A stretch of DNA of 36,116 nucleotides from Mastigocoleus sp. MO_188.B34. Lineage in GTDB: Bacteria > Cyanobacteriota > Cyanobacteriia > Cyanobacteriales > Nostocaceae. The stretch is from NCBI RefSeq assembly GCF_030065675.1, contig NZ_JASJDK010000050.1, positions 1 through 36,116 on the forward strand. The letters are read 5' to 3'. The translations under genes were made by a program, and so were the position numbers. Below the pieces are notes generated by a model. The model searched no databases and was not told the DNA's origin. It saw only the letters and a program-made list of their open reading frames with translations. Positions within the stretch are counted from its first letter, which is position 1; each line of letters opens with the position of its first letter. This document shows, piece after piece, positions 16,790 through 25,903 of the stretch.

Positions 16790-17779
16790 TTGGAAAATTT
16801 TACTGATAAAGCAAAACAAGCAATTATACTTGCCCAAGGGGAAGCAAGAAGATTAGGTCATAATTTTGTCGGCACCGAAAGTATATTATTAGGAATCATT
16901 GCGGAAGAAAAGGGAGTTGCTGCCAATCTCTTAAAATCTTTAGGTATAACTCTTAAAGATGCCCGAACAGAGGTAGAAAAAAGTATTGGTAGAGGTTCTG
17001 GTTCTTTTGTAGGTGAAGCACCTTTTACTCAAAGGGCTAGCAACGTAATTAAACTTTCTTATCATGAAGCTAGCCAATCAAATCAAAAATATGTAGATAC
17101 TCAACATCTATTATTGGCTTTAATTCGTGAGGGAGAAGGAGTTTCCTTAAGAATTTTACAAAACTTGGGAATTAGCTCTGCACAAATATTAAATCAACTT
17201 TTAACTCAAATTAATTCAACCATTAGCTATAAAGAAAAAACAAATAAAACTCCAATATTAAATCAGATAAAAGAATATAATCAAACCGCAAATGAAATTC
17301 CAGATTTTTTTCATAACAATACATTTATCAAAACTGTAGTTATTGAGGATAAAATAGAACGTTTAGATACAATATTAATAGAAGCACAAAAACTCCTTAA
17401 GGAGATTAAGGAAATTAAATATAGTATCCAAGAAAATGAATTATACTCAGTAAAAAAAATTAATGAAATCATTGAAGATTTACCAGATAAATCATTTTCT
17501 GATGAAAAATCAGGAATCAAAGAGTTATTAAATCGACTCAAAACAATTATTGAGAATGATGTTGAGCTAAGAACTGAAGATAAAACCGAAGTATTAGAAC
17601 AAATATTAAATCTTGCATTAGCCAGTCAAAACCCAGCAGAGACGCAAGTAAAGAAAGTAGCCCGGACTGCAATCAAAATTATTATTGGAACGGTGGCACA
17701 AAGACCACCAGATAGTAAATTAGTAAAAGAATGTAAGCGAATTGTGCCCGAAATTGTTAAGTTCTTTAAATTAATATAA
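16790..17779 (+). CDS. Stand-alone Clp N-domain protein with an unassigned C-terminal module
   Basis: From the TTG start, 329 residues. Residues 1 to about 135 hold two Clp_N repeats almost like the first part of ClpC: FTDKAKQAIILAQGEARRLGHN with VGTESILLGII, then FTQRASNVIKLSYHEA with VDTQHLLLALIREGEG. There are no AAA+ ATPase domains after them. A polar linker (about 140-165) and a Lys/Glu-rich coiled-coil region (about 180-255) follow. The last 80 residues (LRTEDKTEVLEQILNLALAS, then KKVARTAIKIIIGTVA) resemble a C-terminal module that I recall from other cyanobacterial multidomain proteins; that is from memory and uncertain. The TTG start matches where ClpC begins (M-F-E-x-F-T) and has AGGAG eight bases upstream. 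It may bind Clp substrates or adaptors without unfolding them. It is followed 151 bases later by an acidic hypothetical gene. Confidence 0.78.
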   Translation: MENFTDKAKQAIILAQGEARRLGHNFVGTESILLGIIAEEKGVAANLLKSLGITLKDARTEVEKSIGRGSGSFVGEAPFTQRASNVIKLSYHEASQSNQKYVDTQHLLLALIREGEGVSLRILQNLGISSAQILNQLLTQINSTISYKEKTNKTPILNQIKEYNQTANEIPDFFHNNTFIKTVVIEDKIERLDTILIEAQKLLKEIKEIKYSIQENELYSVKKINEIIEDLPDKSFSDEKSGIKELLNRLKTIIENDVELRTEDKTEVLEQILNLALASQNPAETQVKKVARTAIKIIIGTVAQRPPDSKLVKECKRIVPEIVKFFKLI

Positions 17780-17802
17780 TTGCTCAAAAGCAGTTAAGTG
17801 CA

Positions 17803-17826
17803 TGGAGTTAGCATCTTTAAGCTCCA
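17803..17826 (+). terminator. Candidate hairpin after the Clp-N gene
   Basis: TGGAGTTA pairs with TAAgCTCCA (one bulged G) around a seven-base loop, about 25 bases past the stop. No T-run follows. It may mark the end of the Clp-N transcript. Confidence 0.3.
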
Positions 17827-17930
17827 GCAATAAACAAAATAAATCAAAATAAATATTGCTGCATTGCTAAACTACCCATTGATGGCATTAATCGACTATC
17901 ATCATCAAGATATTGACGCAGGGAGCAGTT

Positions 17931-19025
17931 ATGGCGCAGTATGACGACATATTTCATGCAGTTGGGGTATCCTCTGAAGAACTGACAGCAGAAGAAGCCG
18001 TCGCAGCGATCGCAGTTGTGGTCGCTGCAGCTGATACTTCCCTTGATGAATTAGATGTTGACTTTCTCGCTGATGTCCTATGGGAGTTTGACATTTTTGA
18101 AGAATACTCCAATGAAGATTTGTTGGATATTCTTGATCGAGTTTTAGAAATTGCCGAAGATGAAGAATTAGGAGTAGTTTTTAATACGGCAAATAAATAT
18201 ATTGGTGAAGAATTAGTACTGGATGCTTTTGGTGTGGGCGTTTCTGTATTGGTAGATGAGGAAACGTTCTCTATTCCACTATCAAAAATGACTTTACTCA
18301 AGGAATTCCAAAAAACCTTAGGAGTAGAAGAAACTGAAGCTGGAGAATTAATCGATGAGGTGATAGCGGCGATTAAAGAAGCAGAAACATCTTATGTTGA
18401 TGATGAATATGAAACCATTATTTTGGAAAACTTTCATGACAAATTTTATAGTTCACCCCTGGGTAATTTTCGTTTAGAAATTCCCGTTCGGGTTGATAAA
18501 GGTGGGAAACTTCAGTTTCAAGAAGGAATGGTCGAGTTTTCTGATAATTTTGGTACTTTGCTCAGAATTGATTATTATTCTATTTCTCAGAAACAAGCTA
18601 AAAAAATTCAGTCTTTGGGGCTCAAGGAGTATTTACCCCATGTTCTTTTAGACAAGTATGTACCTTGGGGAATAGTCGCTAATTTACCCAAGTCTAAAGT
18701 GGAGTACAGTGAATTTATCGAACAAGTAATGTCAGGGGCATATTTTATCTTAATTTATATGCCAGATGTAGCGACAGTTCCTCATCAAGAAAGTAATGGT
18801 TCGGGTGCGAAAAAAAATGCTTACCGAGGACTATTAATTTTTAAGAAACATAATTTTTTGTATGTAGTTAGCAAGCAAAATTATCTTAAAGATAGCAAAG
18901 GCTTTGAGAATATTGAACAGCAAGCAAAGGAAACCAAACAACAGATTTTTGACTTTATCGATTCCATTGATTTTTTTGACATTTATAGCAGAACTCAGGA
19001 GTCAGAAGACAGAAGACAGGAGTAG
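17931..19025 (+). CDS. Acidic hypothetical protein with TerB-like N-terminal region
   Basis: A 364-residue soluble protein from the ATG at 17931, chosen over an in-frame TTG at 17913 because GGGAG (17921-17925) is correctly spaced before it. Residues about 10-150 are strongly acidic and helical (EELTAEEAVAAIAVVV, VDFLADVLWEFD, EDLLDILDRVLEIAEDEEL) and recall TerB-type helical domains; this is a resemblance only. The rest (about 165-345) is mixed alpha/beta with no motif I can name. The C-terminal residues after FDIYSR (TQESEDRRQE) are encoded by STRR units (gaagacagaagacaggag), so the original stop was probably lost and the tail recruited from repeat DNA. It follows the Clp-N gene on the same strand; a functional link is only a guess. 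Confidence 0.75.
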   Translation: MAQYDDIFHAVGVSSEELTAEEAVAAIAVVVAAADTSLDELDVDFLADVLWEFDIFEEYSNEDLLDILDRVLEIAEDEELGVVFNTANKYIGEELVLDAFGVGVSVLVDEETFSIPLSKMTLLKEFQKTLGVEETEAGELIDEVIAAIKEAETSYVDDEYETIILENFHDKFYSSPLGNFRLEIPVRVDKGGKLQFQEGMVEFSDNFGTLLRIDYYSISQKQAKKIQSLGLKEYLPHVLLDKYVPWGIVANLPKSKVEYSEFIEQVMSGAYFILIYMPDVATVPHQESNGSGAKKNAYRGLLIFKKHNFLYVVSKQNYLKDSKGFENIEQQAKETKQQIFDFIDSIDFFDIYSRTQESEDRRQE

Positions 19026-19322
19026 AAATACCCTTTACCTTTACGTCTGACTTCTATTTTTTTCCTGCACCTCAACGACCTGCAAATCGCTGTAATGTTC
19101 TGCAAAATATTTAGTTAATGCACTAACGCGGATAACGTCCGTACAACACTGAGAACTACTTTATAGAGCAAATATACTGCAAAGAAGAATTTATGTAAAT
19201 CCTAAAAGTTTATAGCTAACACCAGCCCTTACTGACTAAGTTATCAGTGTTTTAGTTATTTGTTTTTTGTGGATTCTGAGACTTAAATCCTGACTCCTGA
19301 CTCCTGACTTCTGACTCCTGAC
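18992..19322. repeat. Inverted pair of STRR arrays
   Basis: The array aggagtcagaagacagaaga at 18992-19023 lies in the 3' end of the acidic-protein gene. Its reverse-complement type, tcctgactcctgactcctga and on to 19322, covers 19288-19322 next to the P-type ATPase stop. The 265 bases between them hold no gene. The layout resembles a small element with repeat ends, or just independent expansion at two gene borders. Confidence 0.75.
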
Positions 19323-19331
19323 AGCAAAACT

Positions 19332-22184
19332 CTACACACTTTTTTTGCCAATAATCCTTAAAAATAATTTCTCACCTTCAATCCAAATAAACATCAGCGC
19401 ACTAAAACCAAGACAAATACCTAATTCAGACAAACTTAAGGCGTGGGTACCAAAGAATCCTCTGAGGGGAGGGACGTAAACTAACATCAACTGAAGAACT
19501 GTGGTTACAGTTACTGCGGCTAGGACATAGGGATTAGAAAATGGATTCATTTCAACTGTCAGCCTGTTATTGGAACGAATTGCGATCGCATGACCCATTT
19601 GAGCGATACATAAAGCAGTAAATACCATCGTTTTCCAGCGCTCCGGACTCAGTCCATTTACATCAACAGACTGGACGTGAGAATGCGCCCACATCATGAG
19701 AATAATTGTAGTAATTGCAAAAATAATTCCAATGCGGATCATATAAAAACCCAAACCCCGAGAAAATATACTTTCGCGAGGACTAAAAGGTGGACGTTTC
19801 ATCACATCTGGTTCTGCTGGCTCCAAAGCTAAAGCTAAAGCCGGTAAACCATCTGTAACTAAATTCATCCATAAAATTTGTAGGGGTGTGAGGGGAACAT
19901 CTGGAAGTCCCAATAAAGGTGCTGCAGCAATGGTCAAAACCTCACCAATATTACTACCCAAAATATATTTAATGAAACGACGAATGTTGGTGTAAACGAC
20001 TCTACCTTCCTTGGTCGCCGATACAATTGTTGCAAAGTTGTCATCTAACAAGACCATGTCACTGGCTTCTTTACTGACGTCAGTACCAGTAATACCCATG
20101 GCTATACCAATATCAGCTTGTTTCAGCGCAGGAGCATCGTTTACACCGTCACCAGTCATCGCCACAAACTTATTCCGGTTTTGTAAGGCTTTAACGATCC
20201 TTAATTTATGTTCGGGAGCTACTCTGGCATAGATATTTACTAAGTCAACATTTTGCTCTAGTTCTTGGTCGCTCATGCGTTGTAATTCTTGACCTGTAAG
20301 CACCCGGTCTCCTCCATTAGCAATTCCTAGGTCGGCAGCAATTGCTCTAGCAGTTAACTGATGGTCGCCAGTAATCATTACAGGTCTAATTCCAGCATTA
20401 CGGGACTCTTGGACTGCAGCCCTGACTTCAGGACGAGGTGCATCCAACATACCGGTCAATCCCAGCCAGACTAATTGTTGTTCGACTTCTTTCTCTGAAG
20501 CTTCGGAAGGAACTTGTGCTAATGCTTTAAAAGCAAAACCTAGCACTCGAAGACCTTCACTCGCCATTTTATTATTAGCTGCTAAAATTTGTTTTCGTTG
20601 CTCGTCGGTGAGAGGAACAGAACTTCCACCCAAGAAAACTTGATCGCAAAGGGATAAAGTTATTTCTGGCGACCCCTTAGTAAACATCAAATGACTTTCG
20701 TTTGTCAATAAATTACTAATTTGGGGGTCAACATCTCGAAGGGGCGAAAAACCAGTTTCAACTTCCTTCACCTGGCAAATCACACTCATTCGCTTTCGTT
20801 CTGAGGAAAAAGGAAATTCGCTTACGCGGGGTAGTTTAGTATCCCATTGGTCTTTTTCAAATCCAGCTTTTGCTGCCAAAGTTACCAATGCTCCCTCTGT
20901 CGGATCTCCTAAGATTTTCCATTCCCCTTTTTCTTGCTGCAGGATGGCATCATTACAAACAGTACAAGCTACCATTAAGGGTGGTATTTCGGGATATTCT
21001 TCGGGGATAATTGCTCGTTCATCTAACAAAAACTCTCCCAATGGAGCATAACCTTCCCCACTCACACTGAAATATTCTTTACCGACAAAAGTTGACTGAA
21101 CCACCATCTTATTTTGGGTCAGAGTACCGGTTTTATCCGAACAAATGGTAGTTACAGAACCCAAAGTTTCTACTGCGGGTAATTTTCTAATTAGGGCATT
21201 ACGGCGTACCATACGTTGGGTACCCAATGCCAAAGTGACTGTAATCACTGCCGGTAAACCTTCTGGAACAACTGCCACAGCCATACTCAAAGAAACTTCT
21301 ACTAAACCCAGGAAGTTTCCACCCATTAGTAAACCAATACCAATTGAAATTACAACTAGTACTAAAGAACCAGTCACCAAAGCATTACCTAACTGGCTCA
21401 TACGTTGCTGCAGTGGCGTATCTTCCGCTTCAACCGACTGCAACATTTGAGCGATTTTGCCCAGTTCGGTTTTCATCCCGGTACCGGTAACTAAAACCTT
21501 TCCTCGTCCTTGAAGAACCTCTGTACCTTGGAAAACCATATTTACCCGATCACCCAAGGAAGACTCTTCCGACAATGGTTTCTTAGCATGTTTATTAACC
21601 GCTTCAGCTTCTCCAGTTAGTGCAGACTCGCGGACTTGCAAATTAGATTGTTCAATTAAGCGACCGTCTGCTGCAAGTTGTACTCCAGCTTCGATCAACA
21701 TAATATCCCCTGGCACCAATTCCTTTGCCGTTACTTCCAGGGTTTTACCGTCACGAATTACGCGAACATTAGGAGAAGCAAGTTGTTTGAGGGCTGCAAG
21801 GGCTTTCTCAGCACGACTTTCTTGGATATAACCAAGAATTCCATTTAGGATCACAATCGCCATAATCGCAATTGTATCTTTGAAAGGAATTTCACCTGCA
21901 GGTAATGTGCCCGAACGCCAAGCAACAAGGTCTAACACCCCGGAAATAATGGCAACGGCAATCAGCATCAACAACATGATGTCCTTGAACTGATCTACCA
22001 AAATTTCCCAAGCACTGCGTCCGCCAGCTTCTTCTAATTCATTAGCACCATATTTTTGCAACCGCGAGTTAACTTCTTGAGGCGCTAAACCAGTGTCTGC
22101 TTGAGTAGAGAGCAGTTCTAGTGCTTCATCAACTTCCAAAGTATGCCAAGCAGCAATATTTTCAGGCAGAGAATTAGCAGACAT
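19332..22184 (-). CDS. pacL: Cation-transporting P-type ATPase, Ca2+ type (PacL-like)
   Basis: A 950-residue P2A-type ATPase in the plasma membrane, expected to export Ca2+. It has the N-terminal cation-ATPase domain ([13 protein letters not shown]), actuator loop LTGEAEAV, and Asp350 in [12 protein letters not shown], which is phosphorylated. Nucleotide-domain motifs KGSPE and DPTEGAL and the hinge [20 protein letters not shown] are intact. Ion-site residues match [12 protein letters not shown] in M4 (Glu308), SNIGEVLTI in M5, and [14 protein letters not shown] in M6 (Asn and Asp). Ten membrane segments are visible. This set indicates Ca2+ rather than Na+/K+. It is divergent from the transglutaminase gene, with about 315 bases between them. 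Mn2+ or other cations remain possible. Confidence 0.92.
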   Translation of the reverse strand: MSANSLPENIAAWHTLEVDEALELLSTQADTGLAPQEVNSRLQKYGANELEEAGGRSAWEILVDQFKDIMLLMLIAVAIISGVLDLVAWRSGTLPAGEIPFKDTIAIMAIVILNGILGYIQESRAEKALAALKQLASPNVRVIRDGKTLEVTAKELVPGDIMLIEAGVQLAADGRLIEQSNLQVRESALTGEAEAVNKHAKKPLSEESSLGDRVNMVFQGTEVLQGRGKVLVTGTGMKTELGKIAQMLQSVEAEDTPLQQRMSQLGNALVTGSLVLVVISIGIGLLMGGNFLGLVEVSLSMAVAVVPEGLPAVITVTLALGTQRMVRRNALIRKLPAVETLGSVTTICSDKTGTLTQNKMVVQSTFVGKEYFSVSGEGYAPLGEFLLDERAIIPEEYPEIPPLMVACTVCNDAILQQEKGEWKILGDPTEGALVTLAAKAGFEKDQWDTKLPRVSEFPFSSERKRMSVICQVKEVETGFSPLRDVDPQISNLLTNESHLMFTKGSPEITLSLCDQVFLGGSSVPLTDEQRKQILAANNKMASEGLRVLGFAFKALAQVPSEASEKEVEQQLVWLGLTGMLDAPRPEVRAAVQESRNAGIRPVMITGDHQLTARAIAADLGIANGGDRVLTGQELQRMSDQELEQNVDLVNIYARVAPEHKLRIVKALQNRNKFVAMTGDGVNDAPALKQADIGIAMGITGTDVSKEASDMVLLDDNFATIVSATKEGRVVYTNIRRFIKYILGSNIGEVLTIAAAPLLGLPDVPLTPLQILWMNLVTDGLPALALALEPAEPDVMKRPPFSPRESIFSRGLGFYMIRIGIIFAITTIILMMWAHSHVQSVDVNGLSPERWKTMVFTALCIAQMGHAIAIRSNNRLTVEMNPFSNPYVLAAVTVTTVLQLMLVYVPPLRGFFGTHALSLSELGICLGFSALMFIWIEGEKLFLRIIGKKSV

Positions 22185-22499
22185 CTTGTAGATTAAAGGA
22201 AATGGTTACAAAATTCGATCATAATTTAGTGATGGCGGGAAAACCATCACCTAAATTTACATTTTCCCTGTCTCCAGGCTATATCTATAGATGTTATACA
22301 CAGATAAACTTTTTAACTTTACTTTTTTAATTATCAAATTATGTACGTTATCTTGTGTAATTTCTAGCAATATATAGCACATTAAATCGTCAATTTAAAT
22401 CATCAATTGTGAGTAATTAAAATCTAATATTTTATGCAGACAGGTTACACCACAATCGATTAAAGTCATAAAACGCCCATTAGCACAATAGCCCTTCAG
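22185..22499. other. Shared promoter region of pacL and the transglutaminase gene
   Basis: About 315 AT-rich bases between divergent starts. I see no hairpin, repeat array or operator that I can defend. Confidence 0.45.
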
Positions 22500-24185
22500 G
22501 TGAATCAGTTTAATATGAGTTTTGCACTCCCCCGTTTTCTAGCGAGCCAAATGTTTGGGCAAAAGACCATTAGACCCCTTAGTGCTGCTGCCATCTGCGG
22601 CATAGCTTTCATTAAAGATACCCTGATTGCGATCGACACTCCTAGGGGACATCTTTTACAAATAGACCCAGTTTCCGACAACACAAAAATTATTAATCCC
22701 CATCAAACCCGGGAATTTATGGATGTTACGGGTCTATCAATTTGGCAAGATACTCTTTGGGTAACCCGGGGTAATAGTGTATACCTGTGTAACTTCAATT
22801 CTTTGGGTTTGGAACATTTTGTTACCTTACCCTATGAAGCTGATGGTGTCGCTGTTTGGGAATCAGCAATTTATGTTACTTGCCAAAGACTGGGTAAGAT
22901 TTTGGTGTTTGAAAAGGATACGCGACGACAAATTACCAGTTTTAATGCACCAGGTGTAGGAATTGAAAATTTAGCGGTCGATGAAGAAACTCTATGGGTT
23001 TGCGATAACCTGGAACAAACAGTTTATGTGATTGACAGGGGGACGGGAGAAATTATTTTCAGCGTCCTTACCCCTTTTGAGTCGCCGACTGGGATTGCAA
23101 TTCATCAAGATGACGAGCAGGAGCAAAAGAATATTTACATTGCTTATGCTTCCGATGAAACTTACATTCGCGATAACCCAAATGCCGACCCCAGTTATGA
23201 AATCGCCCGTCGTGATCGCACTTTCATTCATCCTCTACATTACCATTACGACCCGGAAAAACGTTGTGCCCTCTCCAATGGGTATTTAATTGAAATGTCC
23301 TATGCGGAGGAGATTTCACCTCTAGATGAGGTATACCTACAAGATTTAGAATGGCGAATCGCTTTACCTTCAAACACCGACCGTCAAAAAGTTAGAAGTG
23401 TCGAACCTATAGGTTTACCTTTTACTGAAGAACTAATTGATGGGCAAAGTGTAGCAGTATTTAAGTTTGAAACCCTCACCCCTGGCGAACGACATTTATT
23501 CGGTTGGAAGGCACTTCTAGAGGTCAGAGGTGTAAAATACCGCATAACGCCCCCAGATGTGGAAAATATCTCCAACCCCCCAGCGGAGTTTCACGAACGC
23601 TATTTGGTGGACGATGACGAATTAGCCATGGATACAGCAATCGTTCGTCACGCTGCAAATGAAGCTACTGGGCGGGAAACAAATCTGTTACGAAAAATGT
23701 ACAGCATTCGTAACTATGTTTATGACGAACTATCCTATGGCATCAAACCGTATATTGATACCCCTGACGTTGTTTTAGAAAGGGGTGTGGGTTCCTGCGG
23801 TGAGTATGTTGGTGTTTTATTAGCATTGTGTCGATTGAATGGTATTCCTTGTCGTACCGTCGGTCGTTACAAATGTCCCTCCCAGGCTGACCGAAAGGGC
23901 GTTCCCTTGCAACCGGATTACAATCACGTGTGGTTGGAGTTTTATATACCTGGTTATGGTTGGTTACCAATGGAATCCAACACCGACGATACAGATAGTC
24001 GCGGTCCCTACCCCACAAGATTTTTTATGGGTTTGTGTTGGTATCACATCGAAATTGGTAAAGGCATTACCTTTGAAACTCTTACTAGTAACGGTAAGCG
24101 ACTTACCAAAGAAGATGTAGCCATCGGGGATCTGGCTATCAATCATATTAGATTTACAATTTTAGAGGAATTACCTCCCTTTTAG
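22500..24185 (+). CDS. Beta-propeller and transglutaminase-like protein
   Basis: A 561-residue protein. Residues about 25-215 read as NHL/SMP-30-like propeller strands (GIAFIKDTLIAIDTPRG, GLSIWQDTLWVTRG, GVAVWESAIYVTC, NLAVDEETLWVCDN, ending GIAIHQD). A middle region of about 160 residues follows. The transglutaminase core is at about 390-500: catalytic Cys433 in GVGSCGEYVGVL and His476 in YNHVWLEF. The third position, four residues after Trp488 in GWLPMESNTDD, is Glu492 where the family usually has Asp; Asp496 is near. No signal peptide is evident, so it is likely cytosolic. It may be a protease- or amidase-like member rather than a cross-linker. Start: a GTG at 22500 just after CAGG, or the ATG at 22515; I cannot decide. 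An STRR run follows the stop at once. Confidence 0.85.
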   Translation: MNQFNMSFALPRFLASQMFGQKTIRPLSAAAICGIAFIKDTLIAIDTPRGHLLQIDPVSDNTKIINPHQTREFMDVTGLSIWQDTLWVTRGNSVYLCNFNSLGLEHFVTLPYEADGVAVWESAIYVTCQRLGKILVFEKDTRRQITSFNAPGVGIENLAVDEETLWVCDNLEQTVYVIDRGTGEIIFSVLTPFESPTGIAIHQDDEQEQKNIYIAYASDETYIRDNPNADPSYEIARRDRTFIHPLHYHYDPEKRCALSNGYLIEMSYAEEISPLDEVYLQDLEWRIALPSNTDRQKVRSVEPIGLPFTEELIDGQSVAVFKFETLTPGERHLFGWKALLEVRGVKYRITPPDVENISNPPAEFHERYLVDDDELAMDTAIVRHAANEATGRETNLLRKMYSIRNYVYDELSYGIKPYIDTPDVVLERGVGSCGEYVGVLLALCRLNGIPCRTVGRYKCPSQADRKGVPLQPDYNHVWLEFYIPGYGWLPMESNTDDTDSRGPYPTRFFMGLCWYHIEIGKGITFETLTSNGKRLTKEDVAIGDLAINHIRFTILEELPPF

Positions 24186-24188
24186 CCC

Positions 24189-24283
24189 ATTTGTCATTTG
24201 TCATTTTTAATTTTTACTTTGTTCGTAAATTTGCAACCAAAAGCGATCGGTAATAAGTAACAAGTGATAAATGACAAGTGATA
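24189..24283. repeat. STRR units between the transglutaminase and phosphohexomutase genes
   Basis: atttgtc units begin four bases after the transglutaminase stop (24189-24208). Inverted-type units (aagtgataaatgacaagtga) cover about 24262-24283. They fill much of the 147-base gap and could form an imperfect hairpin. Confidence 0.7.
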
Positions 24284-24332
24284 CCCCACCAATCATCAGT
24301 GACCATCCTGTAGTATTGATGATGGATGAGTA

Positions 24333-25784
24333 ATGGTGGCATCAATGAGCGCTGATAGCAATACTACTAAGATAAAATTTGGCACAGACGGCTGGCGAGG
24401 AATTATTGCTGATGACTTTACGTTTCCAAACGTACGCAAAGTCACAAGAGCGATCGCTAGTTATTTAGAGAAAGCTTATACAAAAGACAGACCCGTACTG
24501 ATTGCTTATGATACTCGCTTTCTAGCTGATAAATTTGCCCAAACATCAGCTGAAGTGTTGGCTGATTTGGGTTGGACTGTAAAAGTTAGCGAGCGGGATT
24601 GCCCCACACCGGTAATTGCTTATAATGCCCGCCATCTCAATTCGGCTGGTGCATTAATGTTTACCGCTAGTCATAATCCAGCACCCTACTGTGGAATCAA
24701 ATATATTCCTGATTATGCTGGCCCAGCAACACCGGAAATTACTGATACTATTGTTGCGAATATTGCAGATGCATCGGATGCTCTTCCTTCTGGTAATCCT
24801 TCGGGTTCCATTTCCAGCTTTGACCCCAAACCAGAATACATGAAGTTTATCTACAATCTTCTGAACGTGGATAAAATTCGCAGCGCTAAATTAAAAGTAA
24901 AATACGACGCTTTATTCTCTACTTCTCGCGGTTATTTAGATGAAGTGTTAGAACATTGTGGTTGCGAACTAGAAAGTTTCAACACCCATCGCGATGTATT
25001 ATTTGGTGGGGGAATGCCCGAACCCAAAGGAGAACAATTAGTAGGGCTAGTCGAAGCTGTCAAGAAAGATAAAGCCGCTTTAGGTTTGGCGACTGATGGG
25101 GATAGCGATCGCTTTGGAGTTGTAGACGAACTAGGTAATGTTCTTACTCCCAACACAGTTTTACTATTGCTCGCACGTCACCTAATGAAGAATAAGGGTT
25201 TGACGGGAGCAATTGTTCGTACTGTTGCTACCACTCACCTATTAGATAATTTTGCCAGCAAGTATGGTCTAGAATTATTTGAAACAGCAGTAGGATTTAA
25301 ATATATTGGTGCCAAAATGCGGGAAACCACCGTATTGATTGGTGGAGAAGAATCGGGAGGTTTAAGCGTACTCGGTCATATTCCCGAGAAAGATGGTGTT
25401 CTAGCGGACATGTTAGTTGCAGAAGCCATTGCTTATGAAGGTAAACCCTTAAGCGAACTTGTCAAAGAAGCGATCACAGAAGCTGATGGTCCTCTATACA
25501 ACAAGCGTCTGGATTTACACCTCACCGACAGCCATAAATTAGCTGTAATGGAATCTTATACTAAAAATCCTCCTTCAGAAGTAGCAGGAATTAAAGTTAA
25601 AGAAGTAGGACGTAAAGACGGCGTTAAACTTTACTTAGAGGAAGGTAGTTGGGTATTACTACGTCCATCAGGAACCGAACCTTTGGTAAGGGTTTATATG
25701 GAAACTAACTCTGCTCAAAAGTTAGACCAACTTGCTCAAGAAATGGACAACAAGATTCATCAAATTCAGCCCGTAACAGCTTGA
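24333..25784 (+). CDS. Phosphoglucomutase/phosphomannomutase family protein
   Basis: A 483-residue alpha-D-phosphohexomutase that moves a phosphate between C1 and C6 of a hexose phosphate. The signatures are FGTDGWRG (N-terminal), the catalytic phosphoserine Ser113 in TASHNPAPYCGIKY, the metal loop ATDGDSDRFGVVD (about 248-260), the sugar loop GGEESGG, and the phosphate-binding loop RPSGTEPLVRVY near the C-terminus. Domains 1 to 4 are complete. The choice between glucose, mannose or glucosamine substrates cannot be made from the motifs; MGGxxSG-type GlmM features are absent. Start: ATG at 24333 or, four codons on, 24345. It is followed by a palindromic repeat and then the LapA-like gene. Confidence 0.92.
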   Translation: MVASMSADSNTTKIKFGTDGWRGIIADDFTFPNVRKVTRAIASYLEKAYTKDRPVLIAYDTRFLADKFAQTSAEVLADLGWTVKVSERDCPTPVIAYNARHLNSAGALMFTASHNPAPYCGIKYIPDYAGPATPEITDTIVANIADASDALPSGNPSGSISSFDPKPEYMKFIYNLLNVDKIRSAKLKVKYDALFSTSRGYLDEVLEHCGCELESFNTHRDVLFGGGMPEPKGEQLVGLVEAVKKDKAALGLATDGDSDRFGVVDELGNVLTPNTVLLLLARHLMKNKGLTGAIVRTVATTHLLDNFASKYGLELFETAVGFKYIGAKMRETTVLIGGEESGGLSVLGHIPEKDGVLADMLVAEAIAYEGKPLSELVKEAITEADGPLYNKRLDLHLTDSHKLAVMESYTKNPPSEVAGIKVKEVGRKDGVKLYLEEGSWVLLRPSGTEPLVRVYMETNSAQKLDQLAQEMDNKIHQIQPVTA

Positions 25785-25813
25785 TTTTATGAGCTAATTT
25801 TGACAAATAATGT

Positions 25814-25838
25814 AGAGACGTAGCATTGCTACGTCTCT
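25814..25838. repeat. 12-bp perfect palindrome, cyanobacterial interspersed type
   Basis: agagacgtagca pairs exactly with tgctacgtctct around one central base. This sequence type (gtagagacgt...acgtctctac) is highly iterated between genes of Nostoc-like genomes. It lies 30 bases past the mutase stop and may act as a transcript end, although no T-run of note follows. Confidence 0.75.
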
Positions 25839-25864
25839 TCGAGCAACCATTATGAGTAACAAAT

Positions 25865-25903
25865 AATGAGTAATGAGTAATGAGTAATGAGTAATGAGTA
25901 ATG
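25865..25903. repeat. STRR array abutting the LapA-like gene start
   Basis: About five and a half perfect tgagtaa heptamers. The last one merges with the ATG of the next gene, so the array occupies the place where a ribosome-binding site would be. Each unit also contains an ATG in the same register, followed at once by stop codons. Confidence 0.9.

Noticed and set aside
25865-25903. Possible CRISPR array
   Set aside because: Units are seven bases in direct contact with no spacers; this is a short tandem repeat. The same holds for the other heptamer arrays.
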